From Rheinheimera pacifica (GTDB lineage Bacteria > Pseudomonadota > Gammaproteobacteria > Enterobacterales > Alteromonadaceae): 64,000 nt of DNA. The first letter of the stretch is position 1, and each line of letters starts with the position of its first letter. The notes beneath the pieces were generated by a model that saw nothing but the letters and a program-made list of their open reading frames with translations, had not been told where the DNA came from and made no database searches. The stretch covers positions 1 to 64,000 of the forward strand of contig NZ_FNXF01000013.1 of the NCBI RefSeq assembly GCF_900108485.1, written 5' to 3'. This document shows, piece by piece, positions 25,819 to 34,741 of the stretch. The position numbers were made by a program, and so were the translations under genes.

Positions 25819-27063
25819 ACTGATCACCAGCATTTTTATCCAGCCGTGCAGCGCCACCTGATGCATACGATACAGCGAAATGTAGGCCAGCCGGGCAATA
25901 CGGCCTTCTATCATCATGGCGCCGCCGATTAAGTTACCCATCAGGCTACCTACAGTACCAAAACGGCTGAGTGAAATGAGCGAGCCGTGATCTTTATAAT
26001 GGAAATCGCGCAGCGCCTTGCCCTGCAATTCCGCCATAATATTGGTCGCAACCAGGCTGGCCATCTGATGCGCCGACTGCGCCCGTGGCGGCACCCATTT
26101 ATTATCTGCCAGCGGGCAACCGGCGCAATCGCCAATGGCGTAAATGCGGTTATCCAGCGTGGTTTGCAGCTTGCTGTTTACCAGTAGCTGATTGATGCGG
26201 TTATTTTCCAGCCCGTCGAGCTGATGCAGAAAATCCGGTGCTTTAATCCCGGCAGCCCACACCATCAATTCAGCATCCAGATGTTCATCGCCCAATTGCA
26301 GCCCGTTAGCATCGGCTGCAGTCACTTTTGTACTGGTGCGCACATGCACACCCAGCTTTTGCAGCTCTTTTAAAGCGGCAGCGGCAATGCGCTCCGGTAG
26401 CGCGGGCAAAATACGCGGCCCGGCTTCTATTACACTGATATTCAGCCGGCCTTTACGTAAATCGGCGAAGCCATATAAATTCAGCTCTGCTGCGGCATGA
26501 TATAACTCGGCGGCCAGTTCAACCCCGGTAGCACCGGCGCCCACTATAGCGATATTTAATTTATCTTTCGGATGGCCGGGTGAATTCAGCTTTAAATAGG
26601 CACCCAGCAAATGGCGCTGAAAACGCTGCGCCTGGGACGGGCTGTCTAAAAAGATACAATGCTCAGCCACCCCCGGCGTATTAAAGTGGTTAGATACACT
26701 ACCAATGGCCAGTACCAGATAGTCATAGGCCAGCTCACGCGCCGCCAGTACCTCTTCACCATCATCGGCATATACCGGGGCTAAAGTAACAGTTTTTTGC
26801 TGCCGGTTCAGGCCGTAAAAACTACCCAGCTGAAAATCAAAACCGTGGGTTGCGGCATGGGCCCGGTAACTAAGCTGATCAATTTCCACGTCCAGTGTGC
26901 CGGTGGCAACTTCATGCAGAAGCGGTTTCCAGATATGGGTTTGGTTGCGGTCAATCAGGGTGATATGCGCTTTGCCTTTACGGCCAAGTTTGTTGCCTAA
27001 GCGGGTGGCCAGCTCAAGGCCGCCAGCCCCTCCGCCAATAACCACTATGCGCGGGCGTGTCAT
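25768..27063 (-). CDS. ndh: NADH dehydrogenase type II
   Basis: A single-subunit, non-proton-pumping flavoprotein that passes electrons from NADH to ubiquinone at the inner membrane. The 431 residues have two dinucleotide-binding motifs: [10 protein letters not shown] for FAD near the N-terminus and [10 protein letters not shown] for NADH at about 170. A D-C-A-G-C segment follows, and an amphipathic C-terminus binds the membrane. AAGGAAG lies 6 bp before the start. The 3' end overlaps the convergent binding-protein gene. Confidence 0.93.
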   Translation of the reverse strand: MTRPRIVVIGGGAGGLELATRLGNKLGRKGKAHITLIDRNQTHIWKPLLHEVATGTLDVEIDQLSYRAHAATHGFDFQLGSFYGLNRQQKTVTLAPVYADDGEEVLAARELAYDYLVLAIGSVSNHFNTPGVAEHCIFLDSPSQAQRFQRHLLGAYLKLNSPGHPKDKLNIAIVGAGATGVELAAELYHAAAELNLYGFADLRKGRLNISVIEAGPRILPALPERIAAAALKELQKLGVHVRTSTKVTAADANGLQLGDEHLDAELMVWAAGIKAPDFLHQLDGLENNRINQLLVNSKLQTTLDNRIYAIGDCAGCPLADNKWVPPRAQSAHQMASLVATNIMAELQGKALRDFHYKDHGSLISLSRFGTVGSLMGNLIGGAMMIEGRIARLAYISLYRMHQVALHGWIKMLVISLVARINRIVRPRLKLH

Positions 27064-27120
27064 ATGCTACTTCCTTCTGTGAAAAATAAAGCAGTACAAC
27101 ATCTTGCCGTTAAACTACGG

Positions 27121-27151
27121 GCAAGAAAAAACCGGCGCGAAGGCCGGTTTT
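27121..27151 (-). terminator. Terminator after rho
   Basis: AAAACCGGC (27128-27136) pairs with GCCGGTTTT (27143-27151). On the minus strand the stem is followed by a run of six T, six bp after the rho stop codon. Confidence 0.9.
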
Positions 27152-27156
27152 GTCAG

Positions 27157-28422
27157 TTAACTTTTTTGCCGTTTCATGGCATCGAAGAACTCGTCGTTGG
27201 TTTTGGTCATCAACAGACGATCTATCAGGAATTCCATACACTCGGTTTCATCCATCGGGTGCAGAATTTTGCGCAGGATCCACATTTTCTGTAGTTCTTC
27301 AGGTGAAGCCAGCAGTTCTTCGCGGCGGGTGCCGGAGCGGTTAAATTCAATGGCCGGGAATACCCGACGCTCAGCAATTTTACGCGACAGGTGCAGTTCC
27401 ATATTACCTGTACCTTTAAATTCTTCGTAAATGACTTCGTCCATCTTCGAGCCGGTATCCACCAGCGCAGTAGCAATAATGGTTAAGCTGCCGCCTTCTT
27501 CAACATTACGGGCCGCACCGAAAAAACGCTTCGGTTTGTGCAGAGCATTGGCGTCGACACCACCGGTTAATACCTTGCCTGAGCTTGGAATAACAGTGTT
27601 ATAGGCGCGGGCTAAACGGGTAATAGAGTCAAGCAGGATGATAACGTCTTTTTTGTGCTCAACCAGGCGTTTGGCTTTTTCGATTACCATTTCAGCAACC
27701 TGCACGTGGCGGCTGGCTGGTTCATCGAAGGTTGAGGCAATAACTTCGCCTTTTACCAGACGCTGCATTTCGGTTACTTCTTCCGGCCGCTCGTCAATCA
27801 GCAGCACCATTAACACGCAATCCGGGTGGTTAGCAGCAATAGACTGGGCGATGTTTTGCAGCAAAATGGTTTTACCGGCTTTGGGTGGTGCCACGATTAA
27901 GCCGCGCTGGCCTTTACCGATAGGCGAAGCTAAATCCAGTACCCGGGCGGTGATATCTTCACGGCTGCCGTTACCACGTTCCATGCGCAAACGTGAGTTA
28001 GCATGCAGCGGGGTTAAGTTTTCAAACAGAATTTTGTTACGCGCCTGTTCCGGGCGGCCGAAGTTAACTTCGTTTACCTTTAACAGTGCAAAGTAGCGCT
28101 CGCCTTCTTTGGGCGGGCGGATTAAACCGGAAATGCTGTCACCGGTGCGCAGGTTAAAGCGGCGGATCTGGCTGGGTGAAACGTAAATGTCGTCTGGGCC
28201 GGCTAAGTAAGAGCTATCGCTGGAGCGCAGAAAACCAAAACCGTCCTGCAGGATTTCCAGACAACCATCACCGAAAATTTCTTCGCCGTTCTTGGCGTGG
28301 GATTTTAAAATGGCGAAAATAATGTCCTGTTTGCGCAGGCGGGCCATATTTTCCTGGCCCATAGACTCAGCCAATTCAACCAGCTCGCTAATTGGCTTCA
28401 GTTTCAGTTCTGTTAAATGCAT
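27157..28422 (-). CDS. rho: Transcription termination factor Rho
   Basis: An RNA-dependent hexameric ATPase helicase that ends transcription. At 421 residues it is nearly the E. coli length (419). The N-terminal RNA-binding cold-shock-like fold has G-D-G-x-L-E-I-L-x-D-G-F-G-F-L-R. The Walker A segment is P-P-K-A-G-K-T and Walker B is [10 protein letters not shown]. The order trxA then rho on the same strand, with rhlB divergent, is the classic gammaproteobacterial arrangement. Rho usually autoregulates through its leader; the 195 bp upstream may hold that leader but no leader peptide was identified. Confidence 0.98.
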   Translation of the reverse strand: MHLTELKLKPISELVELAESMGQENMARLRKQDIIFAILKSHAKNGEEIFGDGCLEILQDGFGFLRSSDSSYLAGPDDIYVSPSQIRRFNLRTGDSISGLIRPPKEGERYFALLKVNEVNFGRPEQARNKILFENLTPLHANSRLRMERGNGSREDITARVLDLASPIGKGQRGLIVAPPKAGKTILLQNIAQSIAANHPDCVLMVLLIDERPEEVTEMQRLVKGEVIASTFDEPASRHVQVAEMVIEKAKRLVEHKKDVIILLDSITRLARAYNTVIPSSGKVLTGGVDANALHKPKRFFGAARNVEEGGSLTIIATALVDTGSKMDEVIYEEFKGTGNMELHLSRKIAERRVFPAIEFNRSGTRREELLASPEELQKMWILRKILHPMDETECMEFLIDRLLMTKTNDEFFDAMKRQKS

Positions 28423-28580
28423 ATTGATTGGGTTTCTTGTTGATATATAAACAGGGTAATGCTTATCGGTTCGATAAAATAAGGTTTGGAAGTGGTTTTT
28501 TCGACAGACAAGCGTGGTTTAGAACGTTTAATTGGCTACACAATAGCAGTTGGCTACTGGTGCGTCCAGCGTTGAAACAG

Positions 28581-28608
28581 AAAAAGGCGTATAAAAATAC
28601 GCCTTTTT
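28581..28608. terminator. Bidirectional terminator between trxA and rho
   Basis: A perfect 12-bp stem, AAAAAGGCGTAT with ATACGCCTTTTT, around an AAAA loop. Runs of A and T on both sides make it usable in either direction; its evident job is to end trxA transcription. Confidence 0.9.
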
Positions 28609-28617
28609 TCAATTTAC

Positions 28618-28944
28618 TCAGATGTTACCGTCAAGAAACTCTTTTAACTGAGTTTTCGACAGGGCACCAACCTTAGTGGCAGCAACCTGACCGTTTTTAA
28701 ATAACAGCAGGGTAGGAATACCACGAATACCGAATTTTGGTGGCGTGTTCGGGTTGTGGTCAATATTCACTTTAGCCACTGTGACTTTACCGGCATATTC
28801 TTTTGCCACGTCTTCCAGAATAGGAGCGATCATTTTACATGGACCACACCATTCCGCCCAAAAGTCGACTAAAACCGGTGCATCGGCTTTTAGCACGTCG
28901 GTTTCAAAACTGTCATCAGAAACCTGTAAAATATTTTCGCTCAT
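28618..28944 (-). CDS. trxA: Thioredoxin 1
   Basis: A small cytoplasmic disulfide reductase of 108 residues with the canonical W-C-G-P-C active site (Cys33, Cys36) and the cis-proline segment G-I-P-T. It supplies electrons to ribonucleotide reductase and to DsbD-type proteins such as the one encoded at 10724. The start at ATG 28944 has GGAG 6 bp upstream; the frame continues to 28980 without benefit. Confidence 0.97.
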   Translation of the reverse strand: MSENILQVSDDSFETDVLKADAPVLVDFWAEWCGPCKMIAPILEDVAKEYAGKVTVAKVNIDHNPNTPPKFGIRGIPTLLLFKNGQVAATKVGALSKTQLKEFLDGNI

Positions 28945-29046
28945 TAATGTCTCCGCTAGTACGATGCAGCCCGGCTGCAAAAAAGTGTTATCAATTTAAA
29001 CGTGGCTGTTCCTTATTGCAAGCGTAACGGTTATGCTTAGCGCCGT

Positions 29047-30333
29047 ATGAATAAAACACACTTAACTTCGCATAAATTCGCCGATTTCGCATTGGCGCCA
29101 CAGGTTCTTGACGCGTTAACCGCGCAAGGTTACGGCTATTGTACGCCCATTCAGGCCCAATGTTTACCACTAGCGCTAGCCGGTAAAGATATTGCCGGCC
29201 AGGCCCAAACAGGTACGGGTAAAACACTGGCGTTCTTAACCGCTACTTTCCACCATTTGCTTACCCATGAGCCCAAAGGTTCTGGTCAGCCGCGTGCCAT
29301 TATTATGGCTCCTACGCGAGAGCTGGCGGTACAGATCCATCAGGACGCAAAAATACTGGCTGATAACGCCGGTTTACGTCTTGGCTTAATTTATGGGGGC
29401 GAAGGGTACGATACTCAACGCCAGCTGTTGGAAAATGGCGTAGATATTTTAATTGGTACCACAGGCCGCTTAATAGATTATTTAAAGCAGGGCTTGTACG
29501 ACTTATCCCAAATTCAGGTAGTGGTGCTGGACGAAGCTGATCGCATGTTCGATTTGGGCTTTATTAAAGACATCCGCTTTATGTTTAACCGTATGCCGCC
29601 GGCGACAGAGCGTTTGAGCTTGTTGTTCTCAGCTACCTTGTCTTATAAGGTACAGGAACTGGCGTTTGAGAAAATGAATCAGCCGGTGCATATCCATGTT
29701 GCGCCGGAAGAAATGACCGGTAGCCGTATCAGCGAAGAGCTGTTTTATCCGTCAGACGAACATAAACTGCCATTGCTGTTAACACTGATGGAAGAAGAGT
29801 GGCCGGATAAAGCCATTGTATTTGCTAACACCAAACACTGGTGTGAAGAAGTACACGCCTGGCTGGAGGCTGATGGCCACCGTGTTGGTTTACTTACCGG
29901 TGATGTTATTCAGAAAAAACGCCTGCGCATTTTAGAGGACTTCACCAGCGGCAAGCTGGATATTCTGGTTGCCACCGACGTTGCGGCGCGTGGCCTGCAT
30001 ATTCCTAAAGTAAGCCATGTATTTAACTATGACTTACCGGACGACTGCGAAGACTATGTGCACCGGATTGGCCGTACCGGCCGGGCCGGTGAAAGCGGTA
30101 AAGCCATTAGCTTTGCCTGCGAGCGGTATGCGCTTAACCTGACAGCCATTGAAGACTATATTCGTCATGCTGTGCCGGTAAGCCAGTACGATGCCAGTGC
30201 CCTGCTGGATGATATTAAAGCGCCGAAGCCGCGGGTTCGCCGCCGCGCCGGTCAGGCCAGAACCGGCAGTCGTAGTGGCCCGGGTGGACGTAGCAGTAAT
30301 GGCGCAAGAGCTCCTCGCAACCGTCCTCGTTAA
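29047..30333 (+). CDS. rhlB: ATP-dependent RNA helicase RhlB
   Basis: A DEAD-box helicase of the RNA degradosome that unwinds RNA for RNase E and PNPase. The 428 residues carry the Q motif, motif I (A-Q-T-G-T-G-K-T), D-E-A-D, S-A-T and H-R-I-G-R-T-G-R, and end in a basic, arginine- and glycine-rich tail. It is divergent from trxA, as in E. coli. The end of the gene overlaps the start of gppA by 35 bp. Confidence 0.95.
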   Translation: MNKTHLTSHKFADFALAPQVLDALTAQGYGYCTPIQAQCLPLALAGKDIAGQAQTGTGKTLAFLTATFHHLLTHEPKGSGQPRAIIMAPTRELAVQIHQDAKILADNAGLRLGLIYGGEGYDTQRQLLENGVDILIGTTGRLIDYLKQGLYDLSQIQVVVLDEADRMFDLGFIKDIRFMFNRMPPATERLSLLFSATLSYKVQELAFEKMNQPVHIHVAPEEMTGSRISEELFYPSDEHKLPLLLTLMEEEWPDKAIVFANTKHWCEEVHAWLEADGHRVGLLTGDVIQKKRLRILEDFTSGKLDILVATDVAARGLHIPKVSHVFNYDLPDDCEDYVHRIGRTGRAGESGKAISFACERYALNLTAIEDYIRHAVPVSQYDASALLDDIKAPKPRVRRRAGQARTGSRSGPGGRSSNGARAPRNRPR

Positions 30334-31840
30334 TCCGGCGCTGTCTGCCGACCAATCACCGCATCAGGATATCTATGCGGTGATTGATCTTGGCTCAAAC
30401 AGCTTCCATATGCTGATGGTCAAGGTTGTTGGTGGCTCAGTGCAGGTTATAGGCCGGGTAAAACGCAAAGTACGCCTGGCCGCCGGTTTAAATGAAAACC
30501 TGGTACTTAGCCGCAAAGCGATGAAACGCGGCTGGGAGTGTTTAGCCTTGTTTGCTGAACGTTTGCAGGATATCCCGCCGCAAAATATCCGTATTGTTGG
30601 CACCGCTACGTTGCGGCTGGCAAAAAATGTTAAAACCTTCCTCAAAGAAGCCGAGGCTATTTTAGGCCAGAAAGTGACGGTGATCAGCGGTGAAGACGAA
30701 GCCCGCATCATTTACCTGGGTGTAGCCCATACTTCAAACAGTGACAGCAACCGGCTGGTGATCGACATTGGCGGTGCCAGTACTGAAGTGGTGATTGGTG
30801 CCGGTTTCACGCCGCAACTGTTGTCCAGCCTGAATATGGGCTGCGTCACTTATCTGGAACGCTATTTCAGTGACGACGAGCTAAGTGAAGATAATTTTAG
30901 CCAGGCCATAGCTGCAGCAGAGCAAGAGGCGGCATCTATTGCCGAGCAGTACCGGCAAACCGGCTGGCAACTGGCAGTTGGTGCATCCGGTACTGTGCAG
31001 GCGATGCAGGAAATACTGGTTGCTCAGGGTAAAGATGAAGTGATTACCCTAAGCCGGCTGGAAGATATTATGCAGCAGGCACTGGCGTGTGGCCGGATGG
31101 AGCAATTGACCATTGTTGGCCTGGCGCAAGAGCGTAAGCAGGTATTTCCGTCCGGGCTGGCTATTTTAATTGCCTTGTTCCGTAAGCTGCATATCAGCGG
31201 CATGACCTTGTCCGGCGGTGCACTGCGGGAGGGCGTGTTGTATAGCATGTTGCCGCAACTGCAACATACTGATGTTCGCAACCGTACCGTTGCCAGTTTG
31301 ATGGTGCGCTATTTTATCGACCAGCGCCATGCCGAGCGGGTAGCAGAAATGGCCTGTGAGCTGGCCAGTCAGTTACAAAGCCGCTGGGATCTGCAGAAAT
31401 TTGAAGGCCACAGCATGCTCAGAAGTGGTGCTTTACTGCATGAACTGGGCTTACTGATCGAATATAAAAATCACCATCATCATGGTGCTTATATTATTAA
31501 CCATTCCGATTTGCCCGGTTTTACCCGCGCCCAGCAGCAACTGGTGATGGCTCTGGTGCATAACCACCGGGCTGATATCAGCCGCGAAATTATTGCCCGC
31601 CAAACCATGACGTCAGTGCTGCTAACGGTACGTTTAACACGTATTTTACGTCTGGCCGTGATTTTATCCATGCGCCGGCGACACGAAGTATTGCCGCAGG
31701 TAAATATCAGCAGCAAAGGTGAGCAGTTAACGTTGAAAATGCCGGAAGGTTGGTTGGATCAGCATCCGCTGATGCGGGCTGAACTGGAGCAGGAAATGCA
31801 GTACCAGCAACAAACTGGTTGGGAACTCATTATAAAGTAA
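30299..31840 (+). CDS. gppA: Guanosine pentaphosphate phosphatase / exopolyphosphatase
   Basis: An ASKHA-fold phosphatase that converts pppGpp to ppGpp and can cleave polyphosphate. About 513 residues: the N-terminal [11 protein letters not shown], the D-I-G-G-A-S-T-E loop, then a C-terminal HD-like domain with L-L-H-E-L-G and M-A-L-V-H-N-H-R. The first conserved block begins at about residue 25, so ATG 30299 is a reasonable start; an earlier in-frame ATG at 30191 lies deep in rhlB. The rhlB-gppA order matches E. coli, which favours GppA over Ppx. Confidence 0.9.
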   Translation: MAQELLATVLVNPALSADQSPHQDIYAVIDLGSNSFHMLMVKVVGGSVQVIGRVKRKVRLAAGLNENLVLSRKAMKRGWECLALFAERLQDIPPQNIRIVGTATLRLAKNVKTFLKEAEAILGQKVTVISGEDEARIIYLGVAHTSNSDSNRLVIDIGGASTEVVIGAGFTPQLLSSLNMGCVTYLERYFSDDELSEDNFSQAIAAAEQEAASIAEQYRQTGWQLAVGASGTVQAMQEILVAQGKDEVITLSRLEDIMQQALACGRMEQLTIVGLAQERKQVFPSGLAILIALFRKLHISGMTLSGGALREGVLYSMLPQLQHTDVRNRTVASLMVRYFIDQRHAERVAEMACELASQLQSRWDLQKFEGHSMLRSGALLHELGLLIEYKNHHHHGAYIINHSDLPGFTRAQQQLVMALVHNHRADISREIIARQTMTSVLLTVRLTRILRLAVILSMRRRHEVLPQVNISSKGEQLTLKMPEGWLDQHPLMRAELEQEMQYQQQTGWELIIK

Positions 31841-31893
31841 GCGCTGTTGGCCGGGTAAATATTACCGAAAAGTGTGTAATTTTTGCCCGGCAG

Positions 31894-31920
31894 CCCGTTG
31901 CCAAAAGTGATGGCGACGGG
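31894..31920. terminator. Stem-loop between convergent gppA and sodC
   Basis: CCCGTTGCCA (31894-31903) pairs with TGGCGACGGG (31911-31920), with one wobble pair and a 7-nt loop. There is no T-run on either side, so this is a hairpin of uncertain termination strength. Confidence 0.45.
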
Positions 31921-31957
31921 CCGGCAAGCAAGTGCTGACACATCTGAATTGCTCATT

Positions 31958-32551
31958 TTATGGTATGATGCCGCATGCTATCGGGCTGCCGCTACTGCCA
32001 GAAGGCGCGGTAGTGTAATCATCAGCTTGCTGATGCACTATCAGAGACCTGTTTTTCACATCGTCCAGTTTCATCCGTCCGGCAGTTACTTCTTGCTGGT
32101 TACCGTTACTATCAACACGAATCATCGGTAAGTCGCCAAGGTGGCCTTGTCCGTCCGGGCCCGCATGCTGATTGGTATCCGCCGGATCTAGATGGCTGCC
32201 TGCACTGGCCGCCGCCTGGCGTTCGCCATCTTTTATTGCTGGCTCACAGCTGGGGTTCTGGTGGACGTGAAAACCATGTTCCCCCGCCTGCAGCCCCTTT
32301 AACTCGGGTTTAAATACCAAGCCGTCAGCTGTTTCAGTAATGGTAATGGTGCCGGTACTGTCACCTACACCGTCTGCAGTCACTTTATTCATCCGTACTT
32401 TAACGCTGTTACCAGCTTGCCCGCCAGCATTGCCGGGCATAGGTGCCGGGGTGCTAACACCACTTGGCGCCGACGGTGGGTTTGGATCCGGGTTGCAGCC
32501 CAGTAATAGGCCTGCAGCGAGTAACGGCAGGGGCAATATCCGCAGTTTCAT
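31958..32551 (-). CDS. sodC: Cu/Zn superoxide dismutase, lipoprotein
   Basis: A periplasmic enzyme that dismutates superoxide. The 197-residue precursor has a lipoprotein signal with an L-L-L-G-C lipobox, then a proline- and glycine-rich spacer, then the SodC domain. The metal-binding histidines are present: H-V-H in G-F-H-V-H, H in G-S-H-L-D-P, H in N-Q-H-A-G-P, and H in V-H-Q-Q-A-D-D-Y; L-G-D-L-P and the disulfide cysteines are also present. The active-site arginine normally found in the G-x-R-x-A-C-G motif is proline here (G-S-P-I-A-C-G). GGAG sits 6 bp before ATG 32551. Confidence 0.92.
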   Translation of the reverse strand: MKLRILPLPLLAAGLLLGCNPDPNPPSAPSGVSTPAPMPGNAGGQAGNSVKVRMNKVTADGVGDSTGTITITETADGLVFKPELKGLQAGEHGFHVHQNPSCEPAIKDGERQAAASAGSHLDPADTNQHAGPDGQGHLGDLPMIRVDSNGNQQEVTAGRMKLDDVKNRSLIVHQQADDYTTAPSGSSGSPIACGIIP

Positions 32552-32695
32552 AATAATCTCCTTCATTATCGGCTAAGTAACATCAACTACGGCTATTGGG
32601 TTGCAAATTCAGCGCCAACACTGGTAGCAGCAAAAATGGCATGAGCTTTGCCTTTTAACAGAACAGCAGATTGAGCCGTCAGCAGGAGACAGGTC

Positions 32696-32923
32696 ATGCC
32701 TTATAACAAGCACAGCGAATTGCCCGATAGCGTAAAGGACACTTTACCCGCCCATGCTCAGGACATTTATCAGGCAGCGTTTAACAATGCCTGGGACGAA
32801 TATGCCGATCCGGATAAACGCCGTGGTGACGACAGCCGGGAAGAGGTGGCGCATAAAGTAGCCTGGGCAGCGGTAAAGCAGAGTTATGAAAAGAATGAGG
32901 CGGGAAAATGGGTAAAAAAGTAA
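32696..32923 (+). CDS. chaB: ChaB family protein
   Basis: A 75-residue acidic/basic protein matching the ChaB family, with the pattern L-P-D-S-V-K-x-x-L-P-x-H-A-Q-x-I-Y-x-x-A-F-N-x-A near the N-terminus and A-W-A-A-V-K near the C-terminus. ChaB was named as a regulator of the ChaA cation exchanger in E. coli, but no chaA is present here and its real function is unclear. It has a good AGGAG and lies 21 bp upstream of pip. Confidence 0.85.
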   Translation: MPYNKHSELPDSVKDTLPAHAQDIYQAAFNNAWDEYADPDKRRGDDSREEVAHKVAWAAVKQSYEKNEAGKWVKK

Positions 32924-32944
32924 CTGACATTGCACGGAGCCTGG

Positions 32945-33853
32945 ATGCCTTATCTTAACGTGGGTGATGGCCACCAGTTGCATTATGAGCTGCAGGGGGA
33001 CCCTGCGGCAGAGGTGCCGCTGTTGTTTGTGCACGGCGGCCCGGGCGCCGGTGTCAGGGCCGATGATAAACAGCTGTTTGCCAAGTTGCAGCGCCCGGTA
33101 ATTTACTATGATCAACGGGGCTGCGGTAATAGCAAATTTGAACAACGGCTAACTGCTAATACGACTGAGCATTTAATTGCAGATATAGAATTACTGCGCC
33201 GTACGCTGGCTGTCGAACAACTGATACTGGTCGGTGGCAGTTGGGGCAGCACCTTGAGCTTACTGTATGCCATCCGTTATCCGCAGCATGTGGTAAGGAT
33301 GGTGCTGTGGGGCATTTTTTTATGCCGGCAGCAGGAACTGGACTGGTTTTACCTGCATGGAGCCAATCAGTTATATCCGGAAGAGTATCAGCGCTTTATT
33401 CAGCAGGTAGATTATGCCAGTGACCCTGTCGCAGCTTATTTTGAAAAGTTATCCAGCGCCAGCCAGCAGCAACAAGCCGCTGCCAGCTGGGCCAGGTGGG
33501 AAGCAGTCAATTCGTTTCTGATGCCAGACGAGGCCCAGATAGAGCGTTTTAGCGAAACAGACCATTGCCTGCCGATGGCGTTACTTGAAAGCTACTATTT
33601 TAAAAAACAGGCATTTTTGCCACCGGACTATATTTTACGTAACAGCATGCGCTTGCAGGCCATACCGGTTGATATTGTGCAGGGCCGTTACGATACCATT
33701 TGCCCGTGTGATGCGGCCTGGCAGTTGTCTAACCGGCTGGAGCAGGTTCAGCTGCATATTTCACCACTGGCAGCGCATGATGCTGCTGAGCCGGAAAATT
33801 TCCGCGCCCTGCGGGCACTGTTACTGGATCTGGAGCCAGCGACGGGCGACTGA
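32945..33853 (+). CDS. pip: Prolyl aminopeptidase
   Basis: An alpha/beta-hydrolase that removes N-terminal proline from peptides. About 302 residues with the oxyanion segment V-H-G-G-P-G-A-G, the nucleophile G-G-S-W-G-S, a Y-D-Q-R-G-C-G motif typical of the family, a catalytic aspartate in G-R-Y-D-T and a histidine in A-A-H-D-A. ATG 32945 has GGAG 6 bp upstream and is preferred to TTG 32930. Confidence 0.88.
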   Translation: MPYLNVGDGHQLHYELQGDPAAEVPLLFVHGGPGAGVRADDKQLFAKLQRPVIYYDQRGCGNSKFEQRLTANTTEHLIADIELLRRTLAVEQLILVGGSWGSTLSLLYAIRYPQHVVRMVLWGIFLCRQQELDWFYLHGANQLYPEEYQRFIQQVDYASDPVAAYFEKLSSASQQQQAAASWARWEAVNSFLMPDEAQIERFSETDHCLPMALLESYYFKKQAFLPPDYILRNSMRLQAIPVDIVQGRYDTICPCDAAWQLSNRLEQVQLHISPLAAHDAAEPENFRALRALLLDLEPATGD

Positions 33854-33934
33854 CAGCAAGGGGGTTCATCGGGCATACAGCTTGGCAAGCTATACCTGTT
33901 AATACTGTATATGTTAACGGCGCGTAAATAATTA

Positions 33935-34741
33935 ATGCGGCAATATCACCGCGGGGAATATTTCATTGTGACATCAGACACTGCACAAAATAGTAAAGCG
34001 GCGAAGAGCGATGCAAAGCCTCGCAGCAAAATGTCGGCACTATTCGGGGTTGCCGGCAGCTTATTGTTTGTCGCCATCGTACTGGTTTTACTGGTGCATT
34101 TTGGTGTGCATGAAGAGGTGTTACATCTGCTGCAGTGGTTTAAGCAACAGGGTGCCTGGGCGCCGGTACTGTTTATGTTAATTATGGCAGCTGTAGTGGT
34201 ATTGTTGCTGCCGGGAGCCCTATTTACTGTGGGCGCCGGTTTTGTTTTCGGTGTGGCGGCAGGCTCGGTCTATGTATTACTGGGTACCACCGTGGGTGCC
34301 GTGTTAGCGTTTTTGATTGCACGCTACTGTTTTGGCCAGCGCGCCAGAGAATTTGTTATGGCGCGGGCAAAGCTAAAGTTGGTAAACGACGAGCTGACGC
34401 CAAATGGCTGGAAGATAGTGCTGCTAACCCGGCTGATCCCGTTTTTCCCCGGTAAAATTTCTAATTACTTTTTTGGTTTAACCCAGTTCTCGCTACGGGG
34501 ATATATCGGTGGCTCGTTGCTGGGTTTTATTCCGTTTACTGTGCACAACGTGTATCTGGGCTCATTGATTGCTGATATCTCCAGTTTTGATTTTACCTCA
34601 CGCGAACGCTCTGTGTGGGAGTGGGGCCTGTATGCCGGCGGTCTGTTGGCAGCTATTGCAGTGATTATTTATCTTAACCGTCTGGCCAGCCGGGCGCTGG
34701 CGCAATATACCGAACAAGATACCCAAAAGGAGCCTGACTGA
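33935..34741 (+). CDS. TVP38/TMEM64 (DedA-like) membrane protein
   Basis: A 268-residue inner-membrane protein: a charged N-terminus, a first membrane helix (about 38-58), then the VTT domain with L-L-P-G-A-L-F-T-V-G-A-G-F-V-F-G, the L-T-R-L-I-P-F-F-P segment, and two more helices. DedA-superfamily proteins include undecaprenyl-phosphate flippases and lipid scramblases. GTG 33968 is an alternative start with GGGG upstream. Its stop overlaps the start of the next gene (ATGA), so it is the first gene of a four-gene unit that also encodes a glycosidase-like protein, a glycosyltransferase and a phosphodiesterase fusion. Lipid or lipid-carrier movement is therefore a reasonable inference. Confidence 0.85.
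   Translation: MRQYHRGEYFIVTSDTAQNSKAAKSDAKPRSKMSALFGVAGSLLFVAIVLVLLVHFGVHEEVLHLLQWFKQQGAWAPVLFMLIMAAVVVLLLPGALFTVGAGFVFGVAAGSVYVLLGTTVGAVLAFLIARYCFGQRAREFVMARAKLKLVNDELTPNGWKIVLLTRLIPFFPGKISNYFFGLTQFSLRGYIGGSLLGFIPFTVHNVYLGSLIADISSFDFTSRERSVWEWGLYAGGLLAAIAVIIYLNRLASRALAQYTEQDTQKEPD

Noticed and set aside
27638..28096. Open frame of 152 codons opposite rho
   Set aside because: It is antisense to a highly conserved gene, and its serine- and arginine-rich composition is typical of reverse-strand reading.
30191..30298. N-terminal extension of GppA within rhlB
   Set aside because: It is basic out-of-frame reading of the rhlB tail. The conserved GppA domain begins later.
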